A DNA stretch of 64,000 nt from Acanthosepion pharaonis (Eukaryota; Mollusca; Cephalopoda; Sepiida; Sepiidae): the NCBI GenBank assembly GCA_903632075.3, contig CAHIKZ030000395.1, positions 276,001 through 340,000 on the forward strand, in the 5' to 3' direction. The translations under genes were made by a program, and so were the position numbers. Position 1 is the first letter of the stretch. Every line of letters starts with the position of its first letter. Positions 28,554 through 43,268 of the stretch are shown here, piece by piece. The notes beneath the pieces were generated by a model, which worked only from the letters and a program-made list of their open reading frames with translations, searched no databases and was not told the DNA's origin.

Positions 28554-31435
28554 AGTTAGAAATAGAGAAAAAACATGATATTTGTTAAAATATTTAACAA
28601 AGTTCTTTTGATCAGAATATTGTTTTAATCACAAGTCAAGCCACAGATAAAGTGATACAGAGTTGCTTTAATATTTTAGGGAAATTAACAAAATATTAAT
28701 TTTATTAACCTTTAAGAAATTTCAGTTGTTAAATTCCTGGGGGTTGTGGCTGAAATGTTGACAACTCTGAATATCTGTTATTAGCGCAATTTATATATCT
28801 ATAAAAATGGTTGAAAATAATGTACTACAAATTGATTTTATATGAAGAGAAATTCATTTCTCTTGTCACCAAATTTAGCTTCCTTGAGGATTACTGGTAA
28901 AAAGATAGGATTTTGGAAATCTACAACTTTATAAAAATTGTAGATTTCTGGGGCTTCTAGTTGATCCTATTATTGATGTTAATGCCGTGTATAAGTGCTA
29001 CCCGATTGTGGGTGCATTCAAGCACTGCTAAACGGGAAGCATGTAAAATCTGTAGGTGTTTTTTAGGGCTTTCAGTTTTACATAATTAAAAAAAAAAAAA
29101 AAAAAAAACAGTAATATCTATCTTTATTTTATAATCTAAGAAATGAGCAGATTTACATTAACAAATTTTTGTCAAGGTTAATAATGAGTGTAGGAGCATT
29201 TTGTGTGCTACTGCCAGTTAATTATGGGCAAAAGGTTTGTCTAAGTCCTCATTCTTTTCACTAGACATTATAGGGCAAAATAAATAAACTTTCTTAATTG
29301 ACTTCAAGTTTAGAAAAAAGAAAAGTCATGAAATAATCGTCTTTGAAACCAAAATTCCTCCATTTATGCAACTAACCTTTAATTTCTTTTGTGAACTTTA
29401 CTCGCTGAGAGTCTGTGAGTGGCCGTTTTTGATCTTGGAGATCTCGCAATTCCAAAACATCACACATAAACTCTGTGACAGGCTGGGCTTTGTAGAAGGC
29501 AGTGGCAGAGACTGAAACATATCAACATTAAATATTCTTTCTTTTAAAAAACAGTTTTGTTGATATAAAATAGCAAATTTACAGACAGTTTCAATATAAA
29601 AATATAACAAAAAATATTAACATTTTCAAGTTAATACTTTGACTATCCAATTGTTAGCAACATTTCTAACCCTATGAAGTTAAAAGCAAAGAATTTAGGT
29701 GTTACTTGAAATTCCAAATGAACCATTATCATTAAACTATTCTGGATATGTATATAAAAAGATGACTGCCAAAAATCAAAAGTTCTACAAGTGAGGGTGA
29801 ATATATTACCATCTATATTTAGCATCATTTTCCAGTTGGACGGTCGAACACTTTGATGAAAACCAAACCATACTTCCCGACCTCCTCCTAATGGATGGTG
29901 TTTTGTTTTTGGTTGAGTGAAGAAAGAACGGCCTACAGGTGTGTATCTAAAGAGAAAAAAAGTGAAGCAACTTTAGTGAATTTCAAATAAATACTGGCTG
30001 TAAATGTGTGTGTGTGTATACTGTATTTATGGATAAAAGTGCTCAATATCAGGGATAAAGTATATGTAAATATAAAAGTGGACTGAGGTCAACACTGAAT
30101 GGTAACAGCCTGTTTCATGCTTGAACTGAATCTTCAATCATAGCATAGGATGAAGATTGCATTAATGAAACAAACTCAACACATGGTGATAGATAGCTAT
30201 AAAACAGAAGAAGGGTGTGTATGTGTGTGTGTGTGCGCTATATGTGCATGTCCACATTTCTTGACCGATTTTGATCAAATTGTACACACATGTTACAAAT
30301 TTACCAAGGTAGGTCAAGACCAAATTTCAATCTCCAGCACCCCCAATGAGTTTGGAAGAAAAATTGATAAAAGGGTGGGTATGACTTTTTGCAAAAAAGA
30401 AAGCAAAGTTACATCTGAACAAAATTTTTACTGGATGAGCTGATATTCTTTATACTTAATGTAAAAGTGCTTGATAGTTTTCCTGCAACATTGGCTTCAC
30501 ACACACACACACACACACAAAAAGAAAGGGGGGGGGGATTGTACTATTTAAAATAAAATTTTGAATAACTCATTTTTTATCCGATTTTCTTCAAACAGGT
30601 TGCAAACATGTGTGGTTTTAGTCCTGCTTGCTTTCTCACGTATAATGAAAAACTACGAAAAAACTATTCAAGAAGTACATTTTTCAGCCACAACTCCCTG
30701 GTTTTTCATCCGATGCTTTCCAAATTTGCCATGTAAATTACATATGACATGCAAATTGTCTTGTATGAATATTTGATTTAGATCATTTCAGTTAAGTGGA
30801 CAAAATCTGTAAAAAACTGGGTCCAAAATTGACTTCTGCCATTAAGCCAATATTTTCTTCATATGATTCCATCATGAATTGGCATTCGAACAACCTTTGA
30901 TGCAAAGATTATTGAAGTGTTAAAAAGGTAAAAATTCCTGAAGAACCTTGTATTAACCTCAGCTTTACAGTAAAGAAGGAGGGGTTTTTCATACGTTTGC
31001 ACTTGCAGTTGACTCAATTGATTATTAGATTTGTGAATAATGCCATACTATTTGTAACTTATTACAACCATAGGAAATTTATTGAATATCTAAAAAATTG
31101 AAACAATTTAACCCCAAGCAGCAACCACACAAGTTTTTATCAATGGAATGCCTTTATTAAGAACAATGAAACACCTGTGAAGGACATACTGAAAAGATGA
31201 GCTTAGTATACCAACTAAGCAGCCAGCTATAGTCTCTCACTTTGGCCAGTACAAAATGGCTGCAGACTACATGAAAACTGCCGTAGAAGCATGAAAAAAA
31301 TCGATTATTTCCACTATCAATGGGAGTTGGGAAATGCAATGTCGGTCTTGGCCTTCCCGCTAACTTGGAGCATGTGCATGTAAATTTTGATCCAAATCCG
31401 TCGAAAATTGCAGCTGTGCATTTGTTACACACACA

Positions 31436-31490
<55 letters not shown>

Positions 31491-34400
31491 TATAAAAAAT
31501 AATATGAATGAAAATACAAACACGTGAAAAAAAAAACAACGAAACTGAATTTTTTTTTGTTTTTACAAAAAGAAAAAACAAAATCTATGTTTAGAGAGTT
31601 GTTCCCCCCCCCTTATGTTGTAATAATAGTAACAAAAAGTTAAGATTTTTTGATTTTCTTTTCGCTTTTCTGTATTATTTTCTTTAAACTTATGACAAAA
31701 AAACTTTCCATTAAATATTATCACACCCATATTGTATAGGGGGCTTTTGTAGATGGTCTGATCTCAGATTGGTTCATATTAGCTGTTGTTGGTCCTGGAT
31801 ATTGGTTTTCTGTTTGAAAACTTTCACTTTTAGTCGATGATTCATCTAGAGTAGGTGACGACAGAGCAGGTGTTGGACTACTTTCTTTTGTGGAGAAATT
31901 GTTTGAGATTCGTGAAGTGTGCTGAAGTGGGGAGGGTTCTGAATAATCGGGACAGGGAGCCAAATGTCAAATTGATTGTCTTCTGTCAGTATGGTCGATG
32001 TTGCCAAAAATTGGATTGCTAGCAATCAACTTTATCTACTAAGGGGTCACTCTTGATAGTACGAATAAACCGTCTTAAAAGTACCAGTCCAAATCACATT
32101 AATCAAGATGGCAGTGAGCTCCAATGAGAAGTACATTTTGAAACTGGAAGAATCGCTCATGGGGTGTACAGTTAGTAGTTGTACATGAGAAAGAGATCAA
32201 ATAGAATGAAGAGATTGTGGCAAAACTCATTCAATGCATTTTTTCATTAGTTGCTGAGATCTAAGTGTCCAGTGAATAATTTTCCATTTAACCCAATTGT
32301 ATTGCTCTACCTGACTATTACCTTGAGGGTGATATAGCTCATTGCAATACTTTTACTCAGTAAATATGCCATCAATTCTCGGGATATGAGAGAATGACCT
32401 CAATCTGCATTCCATACATACTAAACAAAAGCAGTTAATAAGAATTGAAGCATGCATTTGGACATGGAAATGAAATTATTGACAATCATTAACAAGTATG
32501 GATTATGAGTAGCCATTGGGAGAGGCCCCTTAAAATCAATACTGATATGTCCCATAAGTCCAGTAGTTTTTATTGACGTACTTTCAGGAGGTCGATAAAA
32601 CTGAGCTTTTAACTCAGCACAAATTCTGCATAGCATGCATATTTTCATTTAACATCTTCAGTAGAAAAGGAGAGATTTCTTGATTTTACAAAATGTAGGA
32701 GTTTTGATACACGAGGAATTATGCCATCCAAATGTAACTCCTTAAGAGTTAAACTTTGAGAATTTACAGATGCATAATAGACATGACTAAAAGCATCCGC
32801 AGTGATGTTACTCTTCCCAGGTTGATACTGAAACTTAGTTCACCAAGCTCCATTTGTTGATTTTGGCATTTTTTTTTACTTTTGTGCACCTTTGATTATC
32901 GTACACAAACAACACTGACCTGGCATCAATACATAACTTGAAGTGGCATCACGACAAAAGATACCTCCATTTATGAATTGCATTATCAACAAAGCTTTTT
33001 TTTCCAGCTATATTAAACCCTTTTTTGCTTCCTTGGAGTGTTTGACATAAATGTGACAGGCCTCCCATTCTAACTTAGTACTGCATTATTTGAAGCATCA
33101 CACTACCTTGAAACTTAAGTTTTCTTCAATAGGCCACAGAGTTGATTTATATAGGTCATATTTTAGGGATTCACATGTGTGGAGAGATTGTTTATTCAGT
33201 GGGAACTGAATGACTAACTAGGAGACGTATATTATTTGAAAATTCAGGTATCCATTTTGCATAATACGCAAACAATCCACTAACCCTATTAAGTGTTCTC
33301 ATATCTTGGAGGGGGGGGGGTTCCATTTCTTGCAATGGCTAAATTCATTCTGGGTTAGGTTTAATGATGCCATTTCCCACACATCACCCTAAAGTATTCA
33401 GTGTTGTTACCTTCTGAATAGTTTTAGCAGCATTTAAGATTATTTTTTTTTTCTTTATAACTTTCAGAAATATCTTGACATCTTGCACACTTTCAGTCTC
33501 AACACCAATGGTAATATTATCAAGGTAAGGTAGAGTACCTTTAAGGTTTTTTTCTTTTATGATGTTGTCCATTGAAAAAGACAGGGACCCTATAGGTTAC
33601 TCCAAAAGGAAGCCTAGTAAACTGAAAAAGCTGGTCATTGGCCTTGAAAATGGTGTACTTTTTGTCACATTATTTTATTTTCCTCAGCAATGGCTATGCA
33701 TCAGATTCAGTGTATATATTGTTTGCAAATAATCCACACAATCTCTTGTACCTTTTGGTTTTATCTTTAACGGCGACTTGGGCACACCATGGCAAAATAT
33801 TAGTTAAATAATTTTGTTAGCTAAAAGTTTACTTATCTCCATATTGATAAATTTCTGGTCATGTTGACTAAAGTATCTAGCTGTCAGTTTGAATGTAGAT
33901 GTAATAATTGGGAACAATGTGGGTTCCTCCATATCTTCAGAATTGTAGTGTTCATTATTTTTGAAGACAAAATTGTTGATAAATTTCTTACTTGTGGAGT
34001 GAAGAACACAGTTTAAAATGTGTACAATAGATGGTTTGAAATGCCAAGTTTTGCATTAATAGTTTTTTTTACTACTTATTTTGTAAAAAGTTTCCTCCCC
34101 CTAAACAGTATCAGCATTTTTCACTTCACAAGAAATTTAACTCTCAGGTGAACACAATTTTGTCCTCAAAAATAATGAACAATAAAATAAACAATACCCT
34201 GATGACGATGTTGTGCTATGTCAAAAGTACTCAGAATAAAAGAAATATGTATCAACACAGTGATTTTCTCTTATCCTTCAATAACACCACCAAAAAGCTC
34301 ATCAGTGAATATGAAAGGATCCAATTGAAAATAAATAAACAGAACATGTCTAAATTATTCAACAAAACATACACATGTCTTTTTTTTTTTTTTTATATAG

Positions 34401-35129
34401 TCTGGGGAGGGGGGGTTCCGATATTGTGGGTTGCATTAGGGTGCCGGTTTATTTGCTTACATATACATATATGCACAACATGCATACACACACACACACA
34501 CATATATGAGCCATTGGTCTATAGATTGTATGTATAGGTCTATAGAAAGTATGTCAATTGTCTTGAGAACTGTGAGATTAGCTCACTCTCAGGGTTTTTT
34601 TTTCCTCTAATGGTGGCTGTTATGGAGTTGGTAGGTAAGATTATGTCTTTGATTTTGTTATGTTTTTTAGGATTATTATTTATGGCTTTTTGTCTTTTTA
34701 TTCTGTGAATTTGGTAGGTTCTGCATTTGGCATTGTGCAGGAAATAGTTTGGGTATAAGAAGAGTCAGGTGTTTTTTTTTATTCAAGCAGGAATTAAGGG
34801 TTACAGATTCTAAGGTCTCTTAAAGAAAAGCCCATGAATACTGCAAAATTTGTCTTATTGCTGCAACGAGAGTAAAAGTGTATGAGGTCATAATTATTTG
34901 ATCTGGTGGTGAAGGATTCTGCAGAACTGATGACACTTTTTGGAAGAGCCAAATACAGAGAAATGATGCATAGAGTAACACAAGGTACCCAAAATGGCCA
35001 TCATCAGGTTTTGAATTTAGAGTAGTTTTTTTTTTTTTTTTAGACCAGTTGCCACTCAAGGATATATGACTCAGTCTATCTTTATATTTACCAATAGCTG
35101 GAGAGAGAAAAGATGGATTCATACCTTTC

Positions 35130-35169
<40 letters not shown>

Positions 35170-38100
35170 AAAATGTATGAAAAAGTGGAAAAAGTTTTAT
35201 GAAAATATTGTTCATATATATAACACAAAATAAAAAGAGGGCATTCATTAAAGATGTCCTAACACATTTCTGTAGGATGAGAGAGAGGACAAAAATATTA
35301 ATCCTTCCCCGCCCAAAGATTCTTTCTTCAAACACAAAGTAAATGCAGCAAAATGTTTGAAATAAGAAAAAAAAAAAAATGATAATCTGATATAGAGCAA
35401 CAATCTCCGTATGTTTTTTTTTTTTCCACTTCCATATTTGAAAATTATGGACATTAGTTTGTGATAGCAACAAAAAAAAAAAAAAAAAAAAACAAACAGT
35501 TAAAAGTTACTTTTCTTTCTTTTTCTATATGACTGTCAATTTGATAGCCTTAAAAGATTCCTATAACAAAAGCAGACCAACAAAGATTTGGATACAGTGG
35601 TTACCTGATGTTTTATTAAACAAAAACAGCCCCCAGGCCTTTTCTTGAAAAACAACGAAGACCACATTGGTGTCTTGTGCAACTACAGGAAAATTGGCGT
35701 GTGTTGATCTACTAAATATATGCAGCAGAATCTTTTTACAGGAATTTTTGGTATTCATATCTAAAAACATCTTTAAGAGAGAAAAAAAAAAAAAATAAAA
35801 AAAAATGGACGAACTATATATATATGGGGTAGAGTGAAGAATATATCTGCTAAAATGTCAGAATAAAAAGAACAATGAGGATACAATTCATGGAATAATG
35901 ATAATGGTATATTCAAGAATTTGAGATGAGAAATCTGAATATTTTAATCAAAATGTAGAAATAAAAAGAATGAGAAGAATTTCTAGAGAAATAAGGAATC
36001 ATGTAAGAATTCCATCTAAATTTACTTACGTCATGCTAGGCTGATGCCTCATCACCACATCTAATGCTTGGATGGCATCAAATGGAATCTGCTGTGTTCG
36101 TCCTGATAAAGCCTCCTCTAGGGCGTAGAGATTCACTTGAGATGCCCATTTGATAGCAACCTTAAAGATTCTATCTTTACCTTCTCCAGGTAACGTTACT
36201 TCAAGTTCAACCTTAAGAACGAGACCAAGAAAATTCCTTATTAAATTTAAAGAAAACAATTCAATTTGTCATAAAATCTAAATTATTTTTTAAAAAAAAA
36301 AAAAAAAAAAAAAATTACAGAGAGTTGGAGAGTAAATAGCAAAAGAGTTTTTATTCAAGAGACAGTATGCAAATCATTCATGTCAATAATGTTTGTGCAA
36401 ATGTATGCAAAGGCTTCACAGCAAAAGAGTTTTTGTTTAGCAGTATACCAACACCCGAGTTATTTCATGCCAAAATCTAAATATTTTTTATACATTTTTT
36501 TCTAGATAATACTGGCTTTAGTTATACAAGTTATTAATTAACACATAGCTGGTGGATTGAGTAGAGGTGGATTCTAAGCTTTCTCAAAAGTATTTATGCC
36601 TAAGTCAAATGTAATGAATCCAATTGGAATTGGAACTTGGCTCTCCGATTAACAATTCTAAGCTGTTATCCATTACACCAGCAGCACATCCAAGCATACA
36701 GCACTTAGTATTCCCAAGCATTCAACCATCTAAGTACTAACCAGGCTCGACGTTGCTTAACTTCGGTGATCATATAAGAACCAGTGTTTCCATATGATGT
36801 GGCTGTAATCCCTTGTGCAAAAGAGGCCATGTGCAAATGTCTCATGGCAAAAGAGGCCGTATGCCATTTAACAATAAAAACAAACAAAATAATTAATTAT
36901 ATGAGTATAAAACTGCTTATAAACACAAAACAAATTTAAATAGGGGAATTTTCAAATACTATCACAGAGAGAAAAACATTCAGCCAGATCTTTCTTCTTT
37001 CCTTCTTACAATTCTATTACTCTTTTTTTCCTGATATGTTGCTATTGATCTATGCAAGCATAAGTTGCCTTCCTATTCATCTCCCTTCAACCCTAACACA
37101 TTGTTTTTAGCTCAGATATAATTGATGCACACAATGAAATGACTGTTTTAATAATTGTATTGTTAAAAATAAAAACAAGTTCTAGTGGAATCAGCCATTG
37201 GGAACATGGGATAATCAGGCAGCAAATGAGACATGTATGAAACCCAACATCTAAAAGTATCCCAACATCTAATATTTTAAACAAAAAATAGCCTACTGGG
37301 GGCAACAACATCACTGTTTCTTTCAAAATAGTCCCCATTGACCTTTGTGTACTTATCCCAGCATTACTTCCTCTTTTCAAAAGGATCTGAAAAAAGTCCT
37401 CTTCTGGGATCATTATTGTTGTAGCCTCATTCATAGTCTGAAATTATTCTCTCAATGACAATTTTAGCATTATGAAAACCAGAAGTTGTAGAGACTCAAA
37501 TGTTATGACAGAATTGGGAGACACATGTTTTGCAAAAATGGAAAACAACTCCTTCAGCCATTATAAAAATGAACTTCACCAGCTCACTAAATGGAATTTC
37601 ACTGTTGGTTGAGTAACCTCACAGGAGAGTGTTGGTTCACAAATAAGCAATAAGGTCTTGTTTAATTGTCACATCAAGGTCACACAACCAGTTCTTGAAA
37701 TATTCAAAATGGCTGAATATCTTCTGAAAAGTATTTCTTGCATCTTAATTTCAATTGCTTTAAAGCTAAGGTTTAGCAAACAATAGTTCACTCTGACATT
37801 TCATCCACCCCCACCCTATATGGAGAGGCCTCATATTCTTTTACTTAATTTTAAGTGTGATTTTCTCCCCTTTCTCTTAATTTCTTACCGGTATTAATTA
37901 CTGTTGACATTTCCTCTCTGTATTTGGCTTCCCACCCAAGTTGGCCATCTCTTGACAGCTTGTGACAAATCTCAGCAAATGATATTAAACTTGTATCAGG
38001 AGTAAAAATGTACAAATATTCATCAAAATTTACATATAGACATTTTCCATGACCCATTAGTGTGTCAATGTAGAGCAATTCCCTTTCATGGTATCTTACA

Positions 38101-41100
38101 GGTCAATTGGGGTTACCTGATAGCACCTATTTCCTCTCTAACATGCAAAGGGTTGTATTGGGCAGTAAGGAACGATCTCTTACCAGACCTTATGTTGAAT
38201 ACCAAAGATGGATTGCTTTTACAGGGTTAAAAGGAATTTAACTACACACATACTATGTATAATTAGGGAGAGTGAGGAGAGTCAATGGATTTATGCTTTT
38301 CCCCAAGAGCATTAGAATGAACAAAGCTTATGTGCAAAACTATCTGACAAAGTTAATAAGAATTGAAAACGTGAATCTGGAATATTTTTGGATAAAGTAC
38401 AAGAAAAAAGCATAGATATTCAAATCAAACTATTTAACATTCAAAAGGGTTTTGGTATCTTGTATCCTTTTATGCTTTAAAAATATTCCATAACTCTTGA
38501 CCTTTTCTTACTCCAAGTCTTAATAAGTACATTTGAAATTTTGATTAATTTTTGTAGCCTGATTTTATAATGTTAAGATAAGAGTTTGCATGAATAAAGG
38601 GCTTGGGTTAATTCCATTTGCTAAAGAATTACAGATTGGTCTTTATAATGGCAACTGTTCTTTTCCATTGACTAATACCAATTACCACAATGCTACCAAA
38701 GTCTACCCACTTGGCAAAATTTCAAGGTTACTATAAGGACGTGGTTAAGATACAATAATTTGATTCCAAATACTGAATGACAATTTATAAATGCCATTAG
38801 GAATGTGAAGTTAAGAGTTTTATTTTAAATTTGAATAAATAAGTTAAAACTTATGATTAAGACTACAATTAAAAAAAACAAAAAAACAACAAATGAAGTG
38901 AATAAATATTGCAATTTTTTTTAAGGCAACATTTTGCAGAAAATTATTTTTAGGTTTGCTTTAGTCACAAATAAATTTTAAAGCAGAAAGCAACAAAAGG
39001 ACTTACCCGTTCTCTCTCAAAAGGCAGAAGGATTCGGCTGTACAAGTTTTTTCTACCATCAAATACAGGTTTTTCTCCTCTGAATATTTTGGCACTGTAT
39101 GCTTGCACCATGCTTTCAATTATTTCTCTGGTTTACAAGAAGCAGAAAATAAAATAAAAAAACAGTGAGAAGGATAAAATATAAACATTCTGAAATTCTT
39201 GGGTCAGTCTAAGATCTTCAAGAATTTTTTTTTTCTTAAAGTAAAAAAATAATCAGAAGATAATATTTAGATGAATAACTTACTCAATTGTTAGTCTATT
39301 AAAATGTACAATGATTGAGCATTAATTGCAATTTTGGTGAAACTCACAAATGAAGTTTTGGACATGATGGTAGAATAAAAAATTTTTTTTTTTTTTTTTT
39401 TTTTCCACACACAAGTATCAGACATTATTTCCATTTATTTAACATTAAGAAATATAAGACTTTTTTTTTTAAATCAGTATCCCATTTTCAGTATTCTACC
39501 CTGGGATTAAACACAATGTCTAGAAGGCAAAACCAATTTAATACCAATAAGAAATCATAAAGGAAACAAAAAAAAAAAATTGAAGCAAGTGTTTCAATCA
39601 GAATTCTTTTAAAAGTAGCTGATGTAACAGAGAAACTAAGAAAAGGTACAGAAGCTGATTTGGTATTAAAACAAAAACAACAATGAAGATATTAGTTTGA
39701 AAGATTCATTGAATAGCAAAAATACTGTGTGTCAGAAATTCAAACAGAATGAATATCATTGTCAGATCAAAGAACATCAGGCCATTTTGTTTTTCTTTAG
39801 TGGAGTCAAACTCTCCCCACAAGATTCTTTTTATTCAGAAAGACACATCTAACAGTCATTCCATTTAGTATAGGAAATTTAAATGCAATATTTACACTTA
39901 GACTATTGTCCTCATCTTTGTTGTTGCTATCCCAATATTTTGCCTATTGTGCCATCCAGTCATGATTAGGCATAAGTTGATCAATGTAACCTTAAAAAAA
40001 ATTTCAAAGTGAATCAATACTCATAAATTGTTCTTGTTCAACTGACCATGTCTCATCTTGTTCGTGTATAGTTCTGCTCTGTTACTGCCCCCCTCCAACC
40101 TGTTTCTACTGAATTTAAGTCTGCACAAACATGCCCAAGGATTGGACTTACAATTGCTAGGTCACCAAATTCATGAATCAATGTTTTAATCAACTAGGCT
40201 ATTGTCCCTGAAGATTATCTGGACCAACATGGACCTGATGAAGACCTGGGAGCACAATGGCTGAAATGTTGTGATAACAACAAAAATGAGAACCATGGTG
40301 CAAGTGTAAATCATGTTAACTCCTAACCCCAGAAATTCCAACACAAATTGTGTGTATGAAAATGTAACCAATATTATGAGACAGTTGTGTAGTATATGTC
40401 CCATTTAGTAAAGGAAATGTGAATATAAATGTAACAAATATAGGACAGAAGTCGTACTTGATTGGCAGCCACTTATTCTTGAACACAGAATAAAAGATGG
40501 CACGTGGAACTAGAACAGTGGAACATGGCATGTGGAACTAGAACAGTCTACCCCAGTGAGCAAAATAAAGGGTTCAGTTTCACATTCCAACCAACTGAAG
40601 AAGGCCGGAGTGTACAACGGCTGAAACATTGTAATAAATATGGCAATAAAGAGGAGGACAAGGGTCTGAATAATGTAAATAGTGTACATAATACCTCATC
40701 TCAGAAATATAGACAGATACTAACAGAATCATAGTTACTTTTTTTTTTTTTTGTTAGTGGAAAATCAAATCTTGAAAATTTCAAGAAGAAATAATTTTTG
40801 CACAAAACAGTGATTACCATTAAAAAAAAAAATCATAAATGTGCCTTAAAAATTCTATGGTAGCTCTTTATTTGAAAGAATAAAATGTTAATGTTCATCA
40901 TAAGGATCAATATACATTGATGAACTTTTAAATCACAGGTAGGATTTATGAAAAAAAAAAAAAAAAAAAATTCCCTCACATGATTACTGATAGAATAAAA
41001 CTATTACTTGCATAATGAAAATGCAGTGAAAAAAATCAGAAAAAGTTTTAGTAGTCATAAATTTAATAGGAAATTAGGCTTGACTTTTAGGTGCACAGTG

Positions 41101-42708
41101 CTTGCAAGCTTTATGACAATATTCCAATATCTTTTGGATGACTCTGGAAACAGTTTGAGAATCAATTACCAACTATCATATATATATATATATATACATA
41201 CACACACACACACACACATTTCATTAAATAATATCGACAAGTGTTGTCTATTTTATGTAAATTTTTTTTGTAACGTCTGATAAGTTTAATAACATTATCG
41301 TTGAATGAAGAAACAAATTCACAATATTGATCCATATTTTTTTTAATACAATCTAAGCTTTCGGCTTACATAAGCCATTATCAAACATGTCAATGACAAC
41401 ATATTAAGCAATATATGGACAAGACAGTGATGACAGTCTGTCAATGTTTACATAGATGATTTCTAAGCAACGATAAACACGTGCATATAAGACGCTAGAA
41501 GTGAAAATCACACCGCATCTCATGACGTCACACATGACCGCACGAGAGTGAATTGGAGAAGTATGAAATGTGGAAAGCCGTTGGTATAAACCAATGGCTT
41601 CTGTTACCAATTATAGACATTTAAGAATATTTGTAGAGATGCCATAATTGATTTTGTTTAGGTTGGGTTTCAACTGTTTGATGTATAATGCTTCAAGGAT
41701 TTTTAGTTTTTGTCTATTGTTTTCATGTCGAAGTATAATTGTGTTTTCGACAAGTATTTTACGGAATTGTGTGTGCGGGCAGGCATGTTGTTTTAAATGC
41801 CTAAAAATGTTAGAGTTTTCATTCAAATGTAGTGTCAAGTGTTGTGAAAGTGAGTTTGTGGTGTGACCAACATAAATATTATTTAATTTTTTGGAGACAT
41901 ACTCTCCTAAAGGGCACTTGAATTTATAAACTATGTTGGTTTTTTGCAAATCGCTAACCAGGAGAGAAGAATCATTGTGAAGAATTAAGTTGGATATACT
42001 AGATTTAGTGTAGTATATGATTAATATAATTTTTTTGCTAGGATCTGTAGTTGATTTATTACAATTTACTAAATTTTTTAGAATATTTTCATCTTGTTTA
42101 TAATTAGTATGCATTTGATTACATATAGGAGATTAATATGTTTGAGATCAGTAGAAGCAGTATTATGTACAATTTGCTTAGTATTGAGATTTCTAAGAAA
42201 GCATCTTATTTGTTCATCAACTATATAGTTTGGAAAGCTATTATTAATAAGTGTCTGTTTTATATTCTTTAGTTCACTGTAAAAAATCTGTTTCGTGGAT
42301 GAATTTCTGCATGATGTATTAGATTCTTTATAATTGCTATTTTGTAGTAATATGGGCATTCGCTCTTGTAGTTAAGTGCACATGAATTTATGCTTGTAGG
42401 TTTTTGTATGGCGAAATAGTAAATTTGTTATTTGTGTTTATCAATATGTCAAGGAAGGGGATTTTATTATTAGTATTGGGTTCATATGTGAATTTAAGGA
42501 CAGAATTATTTTGGAAATGTTTTTGAAGTTGAATTATTTCATCTGTATTTTTAACTAACATAAGAATATCATCAACATATCTTAGGTAGATTGATGGTTT
42601 TTTAAAATCTGTAAATATCTTATTTTCGAGGTTCGACATGTAGAAATTGCTAAATGTCGGACCCAGTACTGAACACATGGAGACACCATCACTTTTTTTT
42701 TTTTTTAT

Positions 42709-42776
<68 letters not shown>

Positions 42777-43222
42777 CGTTAGAAACGTTTTTCTGATCAT
42801 GCGTCCCGTGTTCAAATCTCACCATAGTCGATTTGTTTAAAAGGTGGCTTCTTGAGGTTATTAGAGGAGGTGATGCACCATTTGAAAGTGCCTGAAAAAC
42901 ATACCATGAGTTGAACCAAACATTGTGAGTGAAATTGGGTTGATGGAACCCTTGGGGGCCCATCTATTGCAATGCTAGCGCAAAGTAAAAAAAGTCATTG
43001 TGACTGAGGATTTGAGCATGCTGGCCTTGTTCAGATTGTTTATCACTCTAGATAATGTGCTTCTCGCCCAGAAACTGTAACTAAGTTCTGCTCAGCATAG
43101 CTTCAGCCACACCCATAGATGGGCTCTGTGGGTGTTGAACAAACAAAATGTACCTGAACAAGCAGCTGCAATAGGGATCATCTAGCCACCCTGGTAGACA
43201 GGTATCCGCAAATATTAGTGGT

Positions 43223-43268
<46 letters not shown>

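Noticed and set aside
30150..30443. 97-codon plus-strand open frame with a Cys-Val repeat
   Set aside because: The repeat comes from (TG)n, and the rest is part of a dispersed repeat.
31157..31519. 120-codon minus-strand open frame
   Set aside because: Contains a long Tyr-Ile repeat from (TA)n. The remainder has no recognised motif.
34820..35473. 217-codon open frame on the minus strand, the longest in the window
   Set aside because: It is made of Phe/Ile/Tyr-rich translation of T-runs and a TA microsatellite, has no known domain and is not splice-bounded.
36694..36809. Functional 5S rRNA gene
   Set aside because: Changes in box C and in the terminal stem, single copy here, and no T-run terminator at the expected end.
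42388..42963. 191-codon minus-strand frame taken as one protein
   Set aside because: Its N-terminal third is SINE and (TA)n translation. Only the part from about 42714 downward is PLE reverse transcriptase.
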